Source of the DNA: Caenimonas sp. SL110
GTDB lineage: Bacteria; Pseudomonadota; Gammaproteobacteria; Burkholderiales; Burkholderiaceae_C
Length of the DNA: 41,759 nt
Direction: 5' to 3'
Assembly: GCF_001044395.1 (NCBI RefSeq)
Contig: NZ_JANU01000030.1
Location: 1 to 41,759 of the forward strand
Shown here: piece by piece, positions 6,770 to 14,373 of the stretch
Position numbering within the stretch: position 1 is the first letter of the stretch
Layout of the letters: each line of letters begins with the position of its first letter
Notes under the pieces: generated by a model
Told to the model about the DNA's origin: nothing
Database searches by the model: none
The model's input: the letters and a program-made list of their open reading frames with translations, nothing else
Made by a program: the position numbers and the translations under genes

Positions 6770-8697
6770 AGCGACTGATGAACGGTCTGCGGATCCGCAG
6801 GCTTGACCAGGTGCCCCGCAAAGCCAGCCAGAGCCGACCGCCGCAGGTCCGGTGCCGCGCCGTAACCACTGAGCGCCACCACCGGCATCCGGTCGCTGAG
6901 CGCCTGCCCCACGTCGATGCCGCTGCCATCGGGCAGGCCCAGATCGGTCAGGACCGCATCGAAGTCGTGTGAGCGCGCCAGCTCAAGCGCCTTCGCGCAG
7001 GTATCGGCATGCGTGACCCGATACCCGTAGAACTCCAGCAACTGCGCGAGCGTTTCAGCCGCATCGATGTTGTCTTCGACCAGCAGCAGCCGGCAGCCCT
7101 GCGAGGCACGCAGTTCGGAGCCGGCCTGCACCCCATCACCAGTGTCGGGTGAATCCAGGGCTTGACTGGGGAGGTCGAGCCTGAACGTTGCGCCCGTGCC
7201 GGGACCATCACTGTGCGCCGACAGTGTGCCGCCATGGTCCGCCGCCAGTCCGCGCGCAATCGCCAGGCCCAGGCCCAGGCTGCCCAATGGCCGCGGCACC
7301 TCGGGGCTGGCCTGTTCGAAAGCCGAGAATATCCGCTCGATGTCATCGGGGTGAATACCCACGCCCGAGTCGGTGCAAACGAATTTCACACGCTGCCCAT
7401 CGAGCGCGGTGCGCAGCGTGATCCGCCCCCCATGCGGCGTGAACTTGACGGCGTTGCGAACCACGTTCCACACCACCTGCTGCAGCCGGGCTTCATCACC
7501 TTCCACGCGCGCGTTACCCGACGCCAGATCCTGCGTGACGATGACGCCCGCTTCCTCGATTTGCCCGGCCAGCATGTCCACGACATTGGCGATCACGCGA
7601 TGCATGTCAACGCTCGCTTTCTTGAGCGACACCTTTCCGCACGAGATGGCCGTGACATCGAGCAAGTCGTCGATCAGCCTGGCTTCGAGGGCGACGTTGC
7701 GCCGGATCATCGGCAGCAGGTTGCTCTGCTGCTCGGGCACCACGGCGAGTCGTTCCAGCAAATGGGTTGCGGTGAGGATGGGCGTGAGCGGCGTGCGCAG
7801 TTCATGCGACAGGACCGCCAGGAACCGGTCCTTGGCCTGGTTGGCGCGCTCGGCCTGTTCCTTGGCCGCACGCAGCGCCTCGGCATTTCGGTATTGCTCG
7901 GTGGCATCGCGCACGATCTTGCAATAGCCATTGAGCTCGCGGTCGTCACCGTACAGGGGCGTCAGCACGCCTTCGGCCCACAGTCGCAGGCCGTCGCTTC
8001 GCATCATCCAGCGGTCGTCATTGGCCTTGCCGCGCTCGCGTGCGTCACGCAGCTCCTGCTCGAGAACACCCGCCTCGCGGTCTTCAGGCGTGAACAGCAA
8101 CCGCGCAGATCGGCCGATGACGCCCGAACGCTCAAGCCCGAATATCTGCTGCGCGGCACCGTTCCACGAGCGGATTGCGCCCTGCTCGTCCATCAGGATC
8201 ACCGCGTAATCGCGAAGGGCTTCCACGACCCTGGCGAACACCGCATCTGCCTCGCGCAGGCGTGCTTCCGCGCTCCAGCGCGCATCTTGCGCGGCTACTT
8301 CGCGCAGCGCCCGTTCGATCACCAGTGCCAGCCGTGACAGCCTGCCCTTGCTGACGTAATCGGTTGCGCCGCGCTTGAGCATCTCGACTGCGTTGTCTTC
8401 GCCGATCACGCCCGACACGAAAATGAAAGGCGTTGCAGGCAGGCGCTCGCGTGCTTCTTTCAGTGCCTGGGTCCCGCTGAAACCCGGCAGCTCATAGTCC
8501 GACAGGATCAGGTCCCAGCCGCCCTCGATCAGCGCGTCCACAAACGATTCCTCATCGGAGACGGTGACCACGCTTGCGCGTGGATGGCTGCGGGCCAGGC
8601 TCTCGCGCAGCAGTTCCGCGTCAAAGCGCGAGTCCTCCAGCAGCAGCAATTTCAGCGGCGTGGCCGAAAACAGGGTCGAGGTCGCGGTGTCATTCAT
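6694..8697 (-). CDS. Hybrid sensor kinase, REC-PAS-HisKA-HATPase-REC
   Basis: The 667-residue soluble protein has five modules. An N-terminal receiver (about 11-130) has its phospho-Asp in LILSDYELPG. A PAS domain (about 155-270) follows, then a dimerisation/phosphoacceptor domain with FLAVLSHELRTPLTP, an HATPase_c with NAVKFTPHGG and VGIHPDDIERIF, and a C-terminal receiver (about 525-645) with AVLTDLGLPDGSG. No membrane segment is visible. It is the last gene of the phytochrome operon; its start overlaps the upstream response-regulator stop by eight bases, implying translational coupling. A light-driven phosphorelay is inferred. The C-terminal tail overlaps mogA on the other strand; the last 15-20 residues lie beyond the receiver fold. 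Targets are unknown. Confidence 0.9.
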   Translation of the reverse strand: MNDTATSTLFSATPLKLLLLEDSRFDAELLRESLARSHPRASVVTVSDEESFVDALIEGGWDLILSDYELPGFSGTQALKEARERLPATPFIFVSGVIGEDNAVEMLKRGATDYVSKGRLSRLALVIERALREVAAQDARWSAEARLREADAVFARVVEALRDYAVILMDEQGAIRSWNGAAQQIFGLERSGVIGRSARLLFTPEDREAGVLEQELRDARERGKANDDRWMMRSDGLRLWAEGVLTPLYGDDRELNGYCKIVRDATEQYRNAEALRAAKEQAERANQAKDRFLAVLSHELRTPLTPILTATHLLERLAVVPEQQSNLLPMIRRNVALEARLIDDLLDVTAISCGKVSLKKASVDMHRVIANVVDMLAGQIEEAGVIVTQDLASGNARVEGDEARLQQVVWNVVRNAVKFTPHGGRITLRTALDGQRVKFVCTDSGVGIHPDDIERIFSAFEQASPEVPRPLGSLGLGLAIARGLAADHGGTLSAHSDGPGTGATFRLDLPSQALDSPDTGDGVQAGSELRASQGCRLLLVEDNIDAAETLAQLLEFYGYRVTHADTCAKALELARSHDFDAVLTDLGLPDGSGIDVGQALSDRMPVVALSGYGAAPDLRRSALAGFAGHLVKPADPQTVHQSLQAALAARKADLGRNALQTNSSVSK

Positions 8698-9148
8698 AAC
8701 GGCGGCTCGACTTCAGGGAGCCGGGCGGGGGCTCATTGAGAACGGCCCAGAAGATTCCCAGGTCTGCGATGGCGGCCACGAATTGCTTGAACTCCACCGG
8801 CTTGACCACGTACGCATTCACGCCCAGTTCGTAGCTTTGCACCACATCGGACTCTTCATGCGACGACGTGAGCATCACCACCGGCACGCTTCGCAGCGAT
8901 GGGGTCGCGCGCACCGTCTGCAGCACTTCCAGTCCATTGACCTTGGGCAGCTTGAGGTCGAGCATGATCACCGCCGGATTGCCCTCTTCCCGGGTGCGAA
9001 AGTCGCCGTCGCGCAAGAGGTAATCGAGCGCCTGCGCGCCGTCGCGCACGACGATGACTTCGTTGGAGAGCTTGCTGCGCTCCAGTGCGACAAGGGTCAG
9101 TTCGAGGTCGCGCTTGTCGTCCTCGACAAGCAAGATGGGCTTGAGCAT
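8690..9148 (-). CDS. Single-domain response regulator, Rcp1-like
   Basis: The 152-residue protein is one receiver domain with the acidic pocket in ILLVEDDKRD, the phosphoacceptor Asp in IMLDLKLPKVNG, the conserved Thr/Ser in VVMLTSS and the Lys in YVVKPVEF. The extended beta4-alpha4 region and C-terminal helix resemble Rcp1-type regulators that partner phytochrome kinases. The open frame extends far upstream, but that part is an out-of-frame shadow of the phytochrome gene. The ATG at 9148 starts MLKPILLVEDD two bases after the phytochrome stop. It lacks an output domain, so it probably acts as a phosphate shuttle or by protein contact with the downstream hybrid kinase. Confidence 0.93.
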   Translation of the reverse strand: MLKPILLVEDDKRDLELTLVALERSKLSNEVIVVRDGAQALDYLLRDGDFRTREEGNPAVIMLDLKLPKVNGLEVLQTVRATPSLRSVPVVMLTSSHEESDVVQSYELGVNAYVVKPVEFKQFVAAIADLGIFWAVLNEPPPGSLKSSRRYE

Positions 9149-9150
9149 CT

Positions 9151-11364
9151 TTAAGGTTCCGGGTTGGGAAGGAAAAAACCAAACGTGGCGCCCTGGCCGG
9201 GTTCGCCGCGCGCCCAGACAGTGCCGCCGTGTCGCTCGACGATGCGCCGCACATTGGCCAGGCCGATGCCGGTTCCTTCGAACTCCTCGGCCTGGTGCAG
9301 GCGCTGGAACACGCCGAACAGCTTGTTCACGTATTTCATCTGGAAGCCGACGCCGTTGTCGGACACCTCGATGCCGACACCCGCAGGCGAGCGGATGCCG
9401 CGAATCGCAATTCGTGCCGGCGTGCGGCCGCGCGTGTATTTGACGGCGTTGGACAGCAGGTTGCGCACGGCGACCTGCAGCAGGAACGGATCGGCGCGAA
9501 GGGACGGCAACGGATGCTCGACCTCCCACTCGATGGAACGGTCCTTTTCATGCAACGCGGCCTCTCTCGTCAGCTCGCGCACGAGCGACGACACATTGAC
9601 TTCCGACAGCTTGAGCGCCGATCGCCCCATGCGCGAAAAATCAAGCAGCGCATCGACCAGCTGCCCCGCATAGGCCGACGCTTCCTTCACATGCGAAAGA
9701 TAGCGCCGTGATGTGTCGCCCAGCTGTTTGCCGTCCAGATCGAGTACGAGATCGACGTAGCCGGCGATGTGGCGCATGGGTGCCCGAAGGTCGTGCGAGA
9801 CGGTGTACGAGAACGCTTCAAGTTCCTTGTTGACCCGGCCCAGCTCGGTAGCCACTTCGGCCATCTCTTCGGCACGCCGCAAGACGATGCCTATCAACGC
9901 CTGCCGCAACTCGTCGGCCGCGTCAATTTCCGAAGGCGACCACGGTGCAGACCGTCCTCGCACCTGCTCGCGCCAGCTCGCAAAGCTTCGCCGCGGATGA
10001 ATGCGCCCGTCGCTGCCGCGTATCTCCTTGCGCGGATCGCCCGCCCACTGGATGGTTTGCACCAGCTCCGGCCGGAACCACATGACCAGATGACGGTGGA
10101 CCTGCGAAATCGAAATGGCCAGCAGGCCCGCAGGCGCGTCCGGCTGATCGCCAGATCGGGCGAAACCGGCGAAATCCGCAGGCAGCCGGTCCGTCGAAAA
10201 GACAGCACGCCCTCGCGCCACCACCCACGACGCGAGCGCCTGCAAAGTCTCTGTCGGCGGCGTACGGCCCACCGTCCAGCATTCGTCATCGAGCACCACG
10301 GCGGCGCCTGTTGCAGACGCCAGCCGCAGCAACGGCACCGGCTCGCTCACCAGCCGCTGCAGCGTGGCGTCGCTTTCGGCCAGGTGCGACACGATCTCCA
10401 GCGTGAGCTTGCGAAGATCGCCGGCCACCGACACTTCGGCCTTGTCCTGCTTGGCCTCCACCTGCAACGACATCAGCTGGCCCAGGTGCTCGCAAGCGGC
10501 ACGCACGGGATACGGCAGCATCAGCGGTTCATGGTGATGGCACGAGATCAGGCCCCAGAGCTGCCCGCGCACCACGATGGATACCGACATCGATGCCAGC
10601 GTGCGCATGTTCACCATGTATTCGAGATGCACCGGTGAGACGCTGCGAAGGCTCGCCCAGCCCAGGTCGATCGAACGAGGATCGAATCCCGGCTGGGCGC
10701 CTACCAGCGCAACCGGTTGATAGCTCGCGTCGGGAATCAGCCGGATGCGATTGATGCGGTAGAGCTCACGGGCCTGGGCAGGAATGTCCGCGCCGGGAAA
10801 GTGATGGCCCTCGTAGGAGTCGTAGTCCTGCTCGATGCGCTCGGCCAGCACCTCGCCATGACCATTCTCGTCAAAGCGATAAACCAGGCAACGCCCGAAC
10901 CCGGTCAGGCGCTTCATTTCACGCGCTGCCAGTTGCGCCAGCTCGATGACGCCGGGGGCTTGCTGCAGCTCCTGCAGGAACCGGCGCGCAAGCGAATAGA
11001 TCGGCGCCTGCGTGCCACTGCCCGCGACTGCAGGCTCGAACTCGAAGACGAGGAACTCGCCGCTTCGGTGGGCCAGAACGTCGCACGCCCCGCTCGAAAG
11101 CTCGACCGGCGGCAATGGCGTGGGCGCATCGGCTGGGGGCAATCGGGCGAATTCCCCGAACGCCAGGGCCTGCACCGCCGCGAGCGCCGATCCGGCCGCC
11201 TCGCGCGCACCCCAGTTCTCGCTCCAGGCGACGAGCTGCAACTGCCGATCGGCCACGACCAGACGGCCATGCGGCTGAATCGCTCCGGGCACGCGGATAG
11301 GCTCGTCAGCGCAATGCTGGATGTCCGGCACTGGCGACGAAGCTAGGGGGTCCTGAAAATCCAA
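9151..11364 (-). CDS. bphP: Bacteriophytochrome histidine kinase
   Basis: This red/far-red photoreceptor has the order PAS-GAF-PHY-HisKA-HATPase. From the TTG at 11364 the protein has 737 residues, with the probable biliverdin-attachment Cys at residue 18, just before ADEPIRVPGAIQPHG, the usual bacteriophytochrome position. The GAF domain has the FPGADIPAQARELYRINR signature Asp, SPVHLEYMVNM and the CHHHEP histidines. The PHY tongue carries HPRRSFASW (PRxSF). The kinase part has FSYTVSHDLRAPMRHI and VSDNGVGFQMKYVNKLFGVF. No ATG suits the start: TTG at 11439 and GTG at 11331 are alternatives, and none has a clear ribosome site. It heads a three-gene operon. No haem oxygenase for biliverdin supply is in the window. 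Confidence 0.92.
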   Translation of the reverse strand: MDFQDPLASSPVPDIQHCADEPIRVPGAIQPHGRLVVADRQLQLVAWSENWGAREAAGSALAAVQALAFGEFARLPPADAPTPLPPVELSSGACDVLAHRSGEFLVFEFEPAVAGSGTQAPIYSLARRFLQELQQAPGVIELAQLAAREMKRLTGFGRCLVYRFDENGHGEVLAERIEQDYDSYEGHHFPGADIPAQARELYRINRIRLIPDASYQPVALVGAQPGFDPRSIDLGWASLRSVSPVHLEYMVNMRTLASMSVSIVVRGQLWGLISCHHHEPLMLPYPVRAACEHLGQLMSLQVEAKQDKAEVSVAGDLRKLTLEIVSHLAESDATLQRLVSEPVPLLRLASATGAAVVLDDECWTVGRTPPTETLQALASWVVARGRAVFSTDRLPADFAGFARSGDQPDAPAGLLAISISQVHRHLVMWFRPELVQTIQWAGDPRKEIRGSDGRIHPRRSFASWREQVRGRSAPWSPSEIDAADELRQALIGIVLRRAEEMAEVATELGRVNKELEAFSYTVSHDLRAPMRHIAGYVDLVLDLDGKQLGDTSRRYLSHVKEASAYAGQLVDALLDFSRMGRSALKLSEVNVSSLVRELTREAALHEKDRSIEWEVEHPLPSLRADPFLLQVAVRNLLSNAVKYTRGRTPARIAIRGIRSPAGVGIEVSDNGVGFQMKYVNKLFGVFQRLHQAEEFEGTGIGLANVRRIVERHGGTVWARGEPGQGATFGFFLPNPEP

Positions 11365-11467
11365 GGTCCGGCGTAATTCGGGGTGGAGGGGAATACGTGC
11401 GTCCGCGCAAGTGCTGCGGACAATCGGCCAATATGCCAAAAGTCAGGCTGATCGAATGTAGGAATCG

Positions 11468-11485
11468 GCTGACGCGCAAGTCAGC
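11468..11485. promoter_or_regulatory. Inverted repeat between cysE and the phytochrome operon
   Basis: GCTGAC and GTCAGC flank a six-base loop, 21 bases beyond the cysE stop and upstream of bphP. It could be a weak cysE terminator (no T-tract is seen) or an operator for bphP. Confidence 0.25.
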
Positions 11486-11506
11486 GCAAACCGACTCAGG
11501 CCTGAA

Positions 11507-12292
11507 TCACTTGCCCACCAGCTGGGTCAGCTTCTCGGCCTCGAAGCATTCCTTGAGCGCCGCGTCGCAAGGCACGCAGTCGCGACCGCCTTTGCCGGCG
11601 GCGGACGCCTCGGACAGCTTTTCGATCGCCTGCCACAGCAAGGCAATCTGGTGCTCCTGGGACGAAGCGTTGTCGATCAGCCCCTTCATGGCCTGCGACA
11701 GCGGATCGTCTTCCAGCGTGATGCCGTAAGCGGAGAACTTCGACGATGCCGTGGTGACATCAGCGCTGGTGCCCTCCTTCGAGGGAATGATCCGCGCCGG
11801 GATTCCCACCGCCGTCGCACCCGCAGGCACCGGCTTGATCACCACCGCATTGCTGCCGATCTTGGCGCCATCACCGACCAGGAAGCCGCCGAGCACCTTG
11901 GCGCCTGCGCTCACCACCACGTCGCGTCCCAGCGTCGGGTGGCGTTTCTCGCCCTTGTAGAGCGATGTGCCGCCCAGCGTGACACCCTGGTAGATGGTGC
12001 AGCCGTCGCCAATCTCGGCCGTCTCGCCGACGACGACGCCCATCGCATGGTCGAAGAACACGCGGTTGCCGATGATCGCGCCGGGATGGATTTCAATGCC
12101 GGTCAGCCAGCGCGACACCATCGACACAAAACGGCCCAGCCATTTCAGGCCGTGCGTCCAGAACCAGTGCGCAAGCCGGTGCATCACGATGGCATGCAGG
12201 CCCGGATAACACGTGAGCACTTCCCACTTGCTGCGCGCGGCAGGATCGCGGTCGAGGATGCACTGGATATCGGAACGCAGGCGGCTGAACAT
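11507..12292 (-). CDS. cysE: Serine O-acetyltransferase
   Basis: The enzyme acetylates L-serine from acetyl-CoA to O-acetylserine, the carbon skeleton for cysteine. The 261-residue protein has an N-terminal helical part ([20 protein letters not shown]) followed by the left-handed beta-helix of hexapeptide repeats. It carries the active-site [18 protein letters not shown] and the GVTLGGT and [19 protein letters not shown] segments. It is of the short EpsC/NifP-like type that starts at the last N-terminal helices, plus a C-terminal extension of about 80 residues ending in a Cys-containing [12 protein letters not shown] stretch. That tail could provide cysteine feedback or metal binding, which is inference. 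The gene lies 30 bases after trmJ on the same strand and is probably co-transcribed. Confidence 0.94.
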   Translation of the reverse strand: MFSRLRSDIQCILDRDPAARSKWEVLTCYPGLHAIVMHRLAHWFWTHGLKWLGRFVSMVSRWLTGIEIHPGAIIGNRVFFDHAMGVVVGETAEIGDGCTIYQGVTLGGTSLYKGEKRHPTLGRDVVVSAGAKVLGGFLVGDGAKIGSNAVVIKPVPAGATAVGIPARIIPSKEGTSADVTTASSKFSAYGITLEDDPLSQAMKGLIDNASSQEHQIALLWQAIEKLSEASAAGKGGRDCVPCDAALKECFEAEKLTQLVGK

Positions 12293-12322
12293 GACTCGTG
12301 GCTATGAGGTTATGCAGGCAGT

Positions 12323-13093
12323 CTATCGTTTAACTTTTGCGGCTGCTTGCGACATGGCCTTGGCAACACCACGCAGGATGTGGATTTCTTCGGGGGTCAG
12401 GTTCGCCCGGTTGAAAAGCGCGTTCAGGCGCGGCATGAGTTTCTTGGGCGCGGCAGGGTCGAGGAAGTCGATGTCGATGAGGGATTGCTCCCAGTGCGCG
12501 AGCATGCCGGCGACGGATTTGGCGTCGGCAATCGGCTCGGAGGCTGTCATTGCGGACTCGATCCGCAATCCATCTTCGACAGGGTCACTGCCTTGCGCAG
12601 CGAACCCTCCCAACGCCCCACGCCACTCATACGCGATCACCTGGATCGCCGCCGCGAGATTGAGCGAGCCGAACTTCGGGTTGGTCGGTATCTGCAGCGC
12701 TGCGTGGCACCGGTACACGTCGTCGTTGCTCATCCCGAACCGCTCCGAGCCAAAGAGAAAGGCGACGCCCTGATGGCCCTGCACCCTGGCCAACCCAGGC
12801 AAATGCTCGCGCGGCGAAAAAGTGGGTGGGCCGAAATCGCGCGGCACCATCGCGGTGGCGCACAGGTAGCTCATGTCGTCGAGCGCTTCGTCCAGGGTTT
12901 CGACGATACGCGCGTTCTGCAGCACATCGAGCGCGCCGCTCGCACGCTGGATGGTCTCTTCGCGCCTGAGCACGTTGGGCCAGCGCGGCGCGACGAGCAC
13001 CAGATCATCGAACCCCATGACCTTCATCGCGCGTGCCGCCCCGCCGACATTGCCTGCATGGCTGGTATGGATGAGGATAAAACGGGTCTTCAC
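12323..13093 (-). CDS. trmJ: tRNA (cytidine/uridine-2'-O-)-methyltransferase TrmJ
   Basis: This SPOUT-class methyltransferase modifies the ribose at tRNA position 32. The 256-residue protein has the N-terminal FILIHTSHAGNVGGAARAMK, LFGSERFGMSNDDV and the knot motif IPTNPKFGSLNLAAAIQVIAYE. A C-terminal helical extension (NLTPEEIHILRGVAKAM) is also typical. Residues about 168-184 (GSDPVEDGLRIESAMTA) do not look like the family. They are encoded by a copy of the dispersed palindromic repeat at 12542-12588, placed in the linker between the knot domain and the C-terminal helices without breaking the frame. The protein is therefore probably still functional. Divergent from suhB and followed by cysE, a common Burkholderiales order. 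Confidence 0.92.
   Translation of the reverse strand: MKTRFILIHTSHAGNVGGAARAMKVMGFDDLVLVAPRWPNVLRREETIQRASGALDVLQNARIVETLDEALDDMSYLCATAMVPRDFGPPTFSPREHLPGLARVQGHQGVAFLFGSERFGMSNDDVYRCHAALQIPTNPKFGSLNLAAAIQVIAYEWRGALGGFAAQGSDPVEDGLRIESAMTASEPIADAKSVAGMLAHWEQSLIDIDFLDPAAPKKLMPRLNALFNRANLTPEEIHILRGVAKAMSQAAAKVKR
12542..12588. repeat. Palindromic repeat copy inside the trmJ coding sequence
   Basis: GGCTGTCATTGCGGACTCGA and the following ATCCGCAATCCATC match the left half of the repeat units at 41491 and 41592 almost base for base. The copy is a half unit: the right-hand palindrome is absent. It lies wholly inside trmJ and adds codons without a stop. Confidence 0.85.
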
Positions 13094-13125
13094 GTGTGGG
13101 ACAGGCCCATGTCAGGCCCCGGCTG

Positions 13126-13131
13126 TAAAAT
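13126..13131 (+). promoter_or_regulatory. Possible -10 box for suhB
   Basis: TAAAAT preceded by TG (extended -10 style) lies 72 bases before the suhB start in the 110-base divergent gap with trmJ. No good -35 hexamer was found at 16-18 bases. Confidence 0.3.
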
Positions 13132-13203
13132 CACGCCATTGTCGCCGCCTGCATCGCCGGGCCGCGGTTCCGCCCTCACGGCGCCTGCTCCTCGATTAAC
13201 AAC

Positions 13204-14136
13204 ATGTCGTCTCCCAATCTCCACCCCATGCTCAACGTGGCCGTCAAGGCCGCACGCGCCGCCGGCGCCATCATCAACCGCGCAGCGCTGGACGTCGAAT
13301 CGGTCCGCATCTCGCAAAAGCAGGTCAACGATTTCGTCACCGAAGTCGACCATGCCAGCGAAGACACCATCATCGAGACGCTGCTCACGGCGTATCCACA
13401 CCACGGCATCTGGGCTGAAGAATCGGGCAAGACGCATGGCGCCAAGGATGCCGACCACATCTGGATCATCGATCCGCTGGACGGCACCACCAATTTCATC
13501 CACGGCTTTCCGGTCTACTGCGTGAGCATCGCCTTGCAGGTGCGCGGCAAGATCGAGCAAGCAGTCATCTACGACCCGAGCCGAAACGACCTCTTCACCG
13601 CGACCAAGGGCCGCGGCGCCTACATGAACGACAGGCGCATCCGCGTGTCCAAGCGCATCGACCTGCGCCAGTGCCTGATCTCCACCGGCTTTCCGTTCCG
13701 TCCGGGCGACAACTTCAACAACTACCTGCGCATGATGGCCGACGTCATGCAGCGCACCGCCGGCCTGCGCAGGCCCGGCGCCGCAGCGCTCGACCTGGCG
13801 TATGTGGCGGCAGGTTTCACGGATGGATTTTTCGAGACCGGCCTGTCTGCATGGGACGTGGCCGCGGGCTCGCTGCTGGTGACTGAAGCTGGCGGTCTCA
13901 TCGGCAATTTCACCGGCGAATCCGAATTTCTGGAGCAACGCGAATGCGTGGCAGGCAGCCCCAAGATTTATGGACAGCTCGTCGCGATCCTGTCGAAGTA
14001 CAGCAAATTTGCGACGGCAGGCGAGAAGGCTGCATTGCGCCAGTCAACGCCAGAGCTGGTGCCCGCCGACACCACGCCCAGCGCCAAGCCCGACCCGGAC
14101 GCCGAGCCTGATCTGGACGCCGAGCCTGCTGCCTGA
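13204..14136 (+). CDS. suhB: Inositol-1-monophosphatase family protein SuhB
   Basis: The 310-residue protein belongs to the Mg-dependent inositol monophosphatase superfamily. Metal-site motifs are intact: the Glu in [26 protein letters not shown] (residues about 92-107) and the late [17 protein letters not shown]. In E. coli, SuhB also binds NusA/Nus factors and is needed for rRNA antitermination complexes. The last 25-30 residues form an extra acidic Pro/Asp/Glu tail with a repeated [12 protein letters not shown] unit, absent from shorter homologues. The gene is divergent from trmJ, with a candidate -10 box at 13126. Confidence 0.93.
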   Translation: MSSPNLHPMLNVAVKAARAAGAIINRAALDVESVRISQKQVNDFVTEVDHASEDTIIETLLTAYPHHGIWAEESGKTHGAKDADHIWIIDPLDGTTNFIHGFPVYCVSIALQVRGKIEQAVIYDPSRNDLFTATKGRGAYMNDRRIRVSKRIDLRQCLISTGFPFRPGDNFNNYLRMMADVMQRTAGLRRPGAAALDLAYVAAGFTDGFFETGLSAWDVAAGSLLVTEAGGLIGNFTGESEFLEQRECVAGSPKIYGQLVAILSKYSKFATAGEKAALRQSTPELVPADTTPSAKPDPDAEPDLDAEPAA

Positions 14137-14146
14137 GGCGCGGATT

Positions 14147-14340
14147 CCAATTGCCGGTCATTGCAGCCTTGAGAAAGCCGCGAACACAGCTGCCTCCCCC
14201 GGCTGTCATGCCGGACTTGATCCGGCATCCACCGCGAAGCGGCGACTGCGCCTGATCAGAGATGGATTGCGGATCGAGTCCGCAATGACAGCCTTTGGTT
14301 ATCCGCAATGACAGCCTTTGGTCATTCGCAATCACGGCGT
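14147..14340. repeat. Palindromic repeat cluster downstream of suhB
   Basis: A complete 93-bp unit at 14201-14293 runs from GGCTGTCA to TGACAGCC, in the opposite internal order to the units near 41.5 kb (the ATGCCGGA palindrome comes first and the TTGCGGA palindrome second). Degenerate half-copies flank it at about 14147-14165 and 14301-14335. The cluster fills the gap between suhB and the convergent kinase gene and may act as a bidirectional terminator. Confidence 0.75.
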
Positions 14341-14373
14341 CTGGTCAGCCGCACTCACAGTCCTCGTGAAAGT

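Noticed and set aside
7162..8337. Plus-strand open frame (391 codons) opposite the phytochrome-operon hybrid kinase
   Set aside because: Antisense shadow with no recognisable domain.
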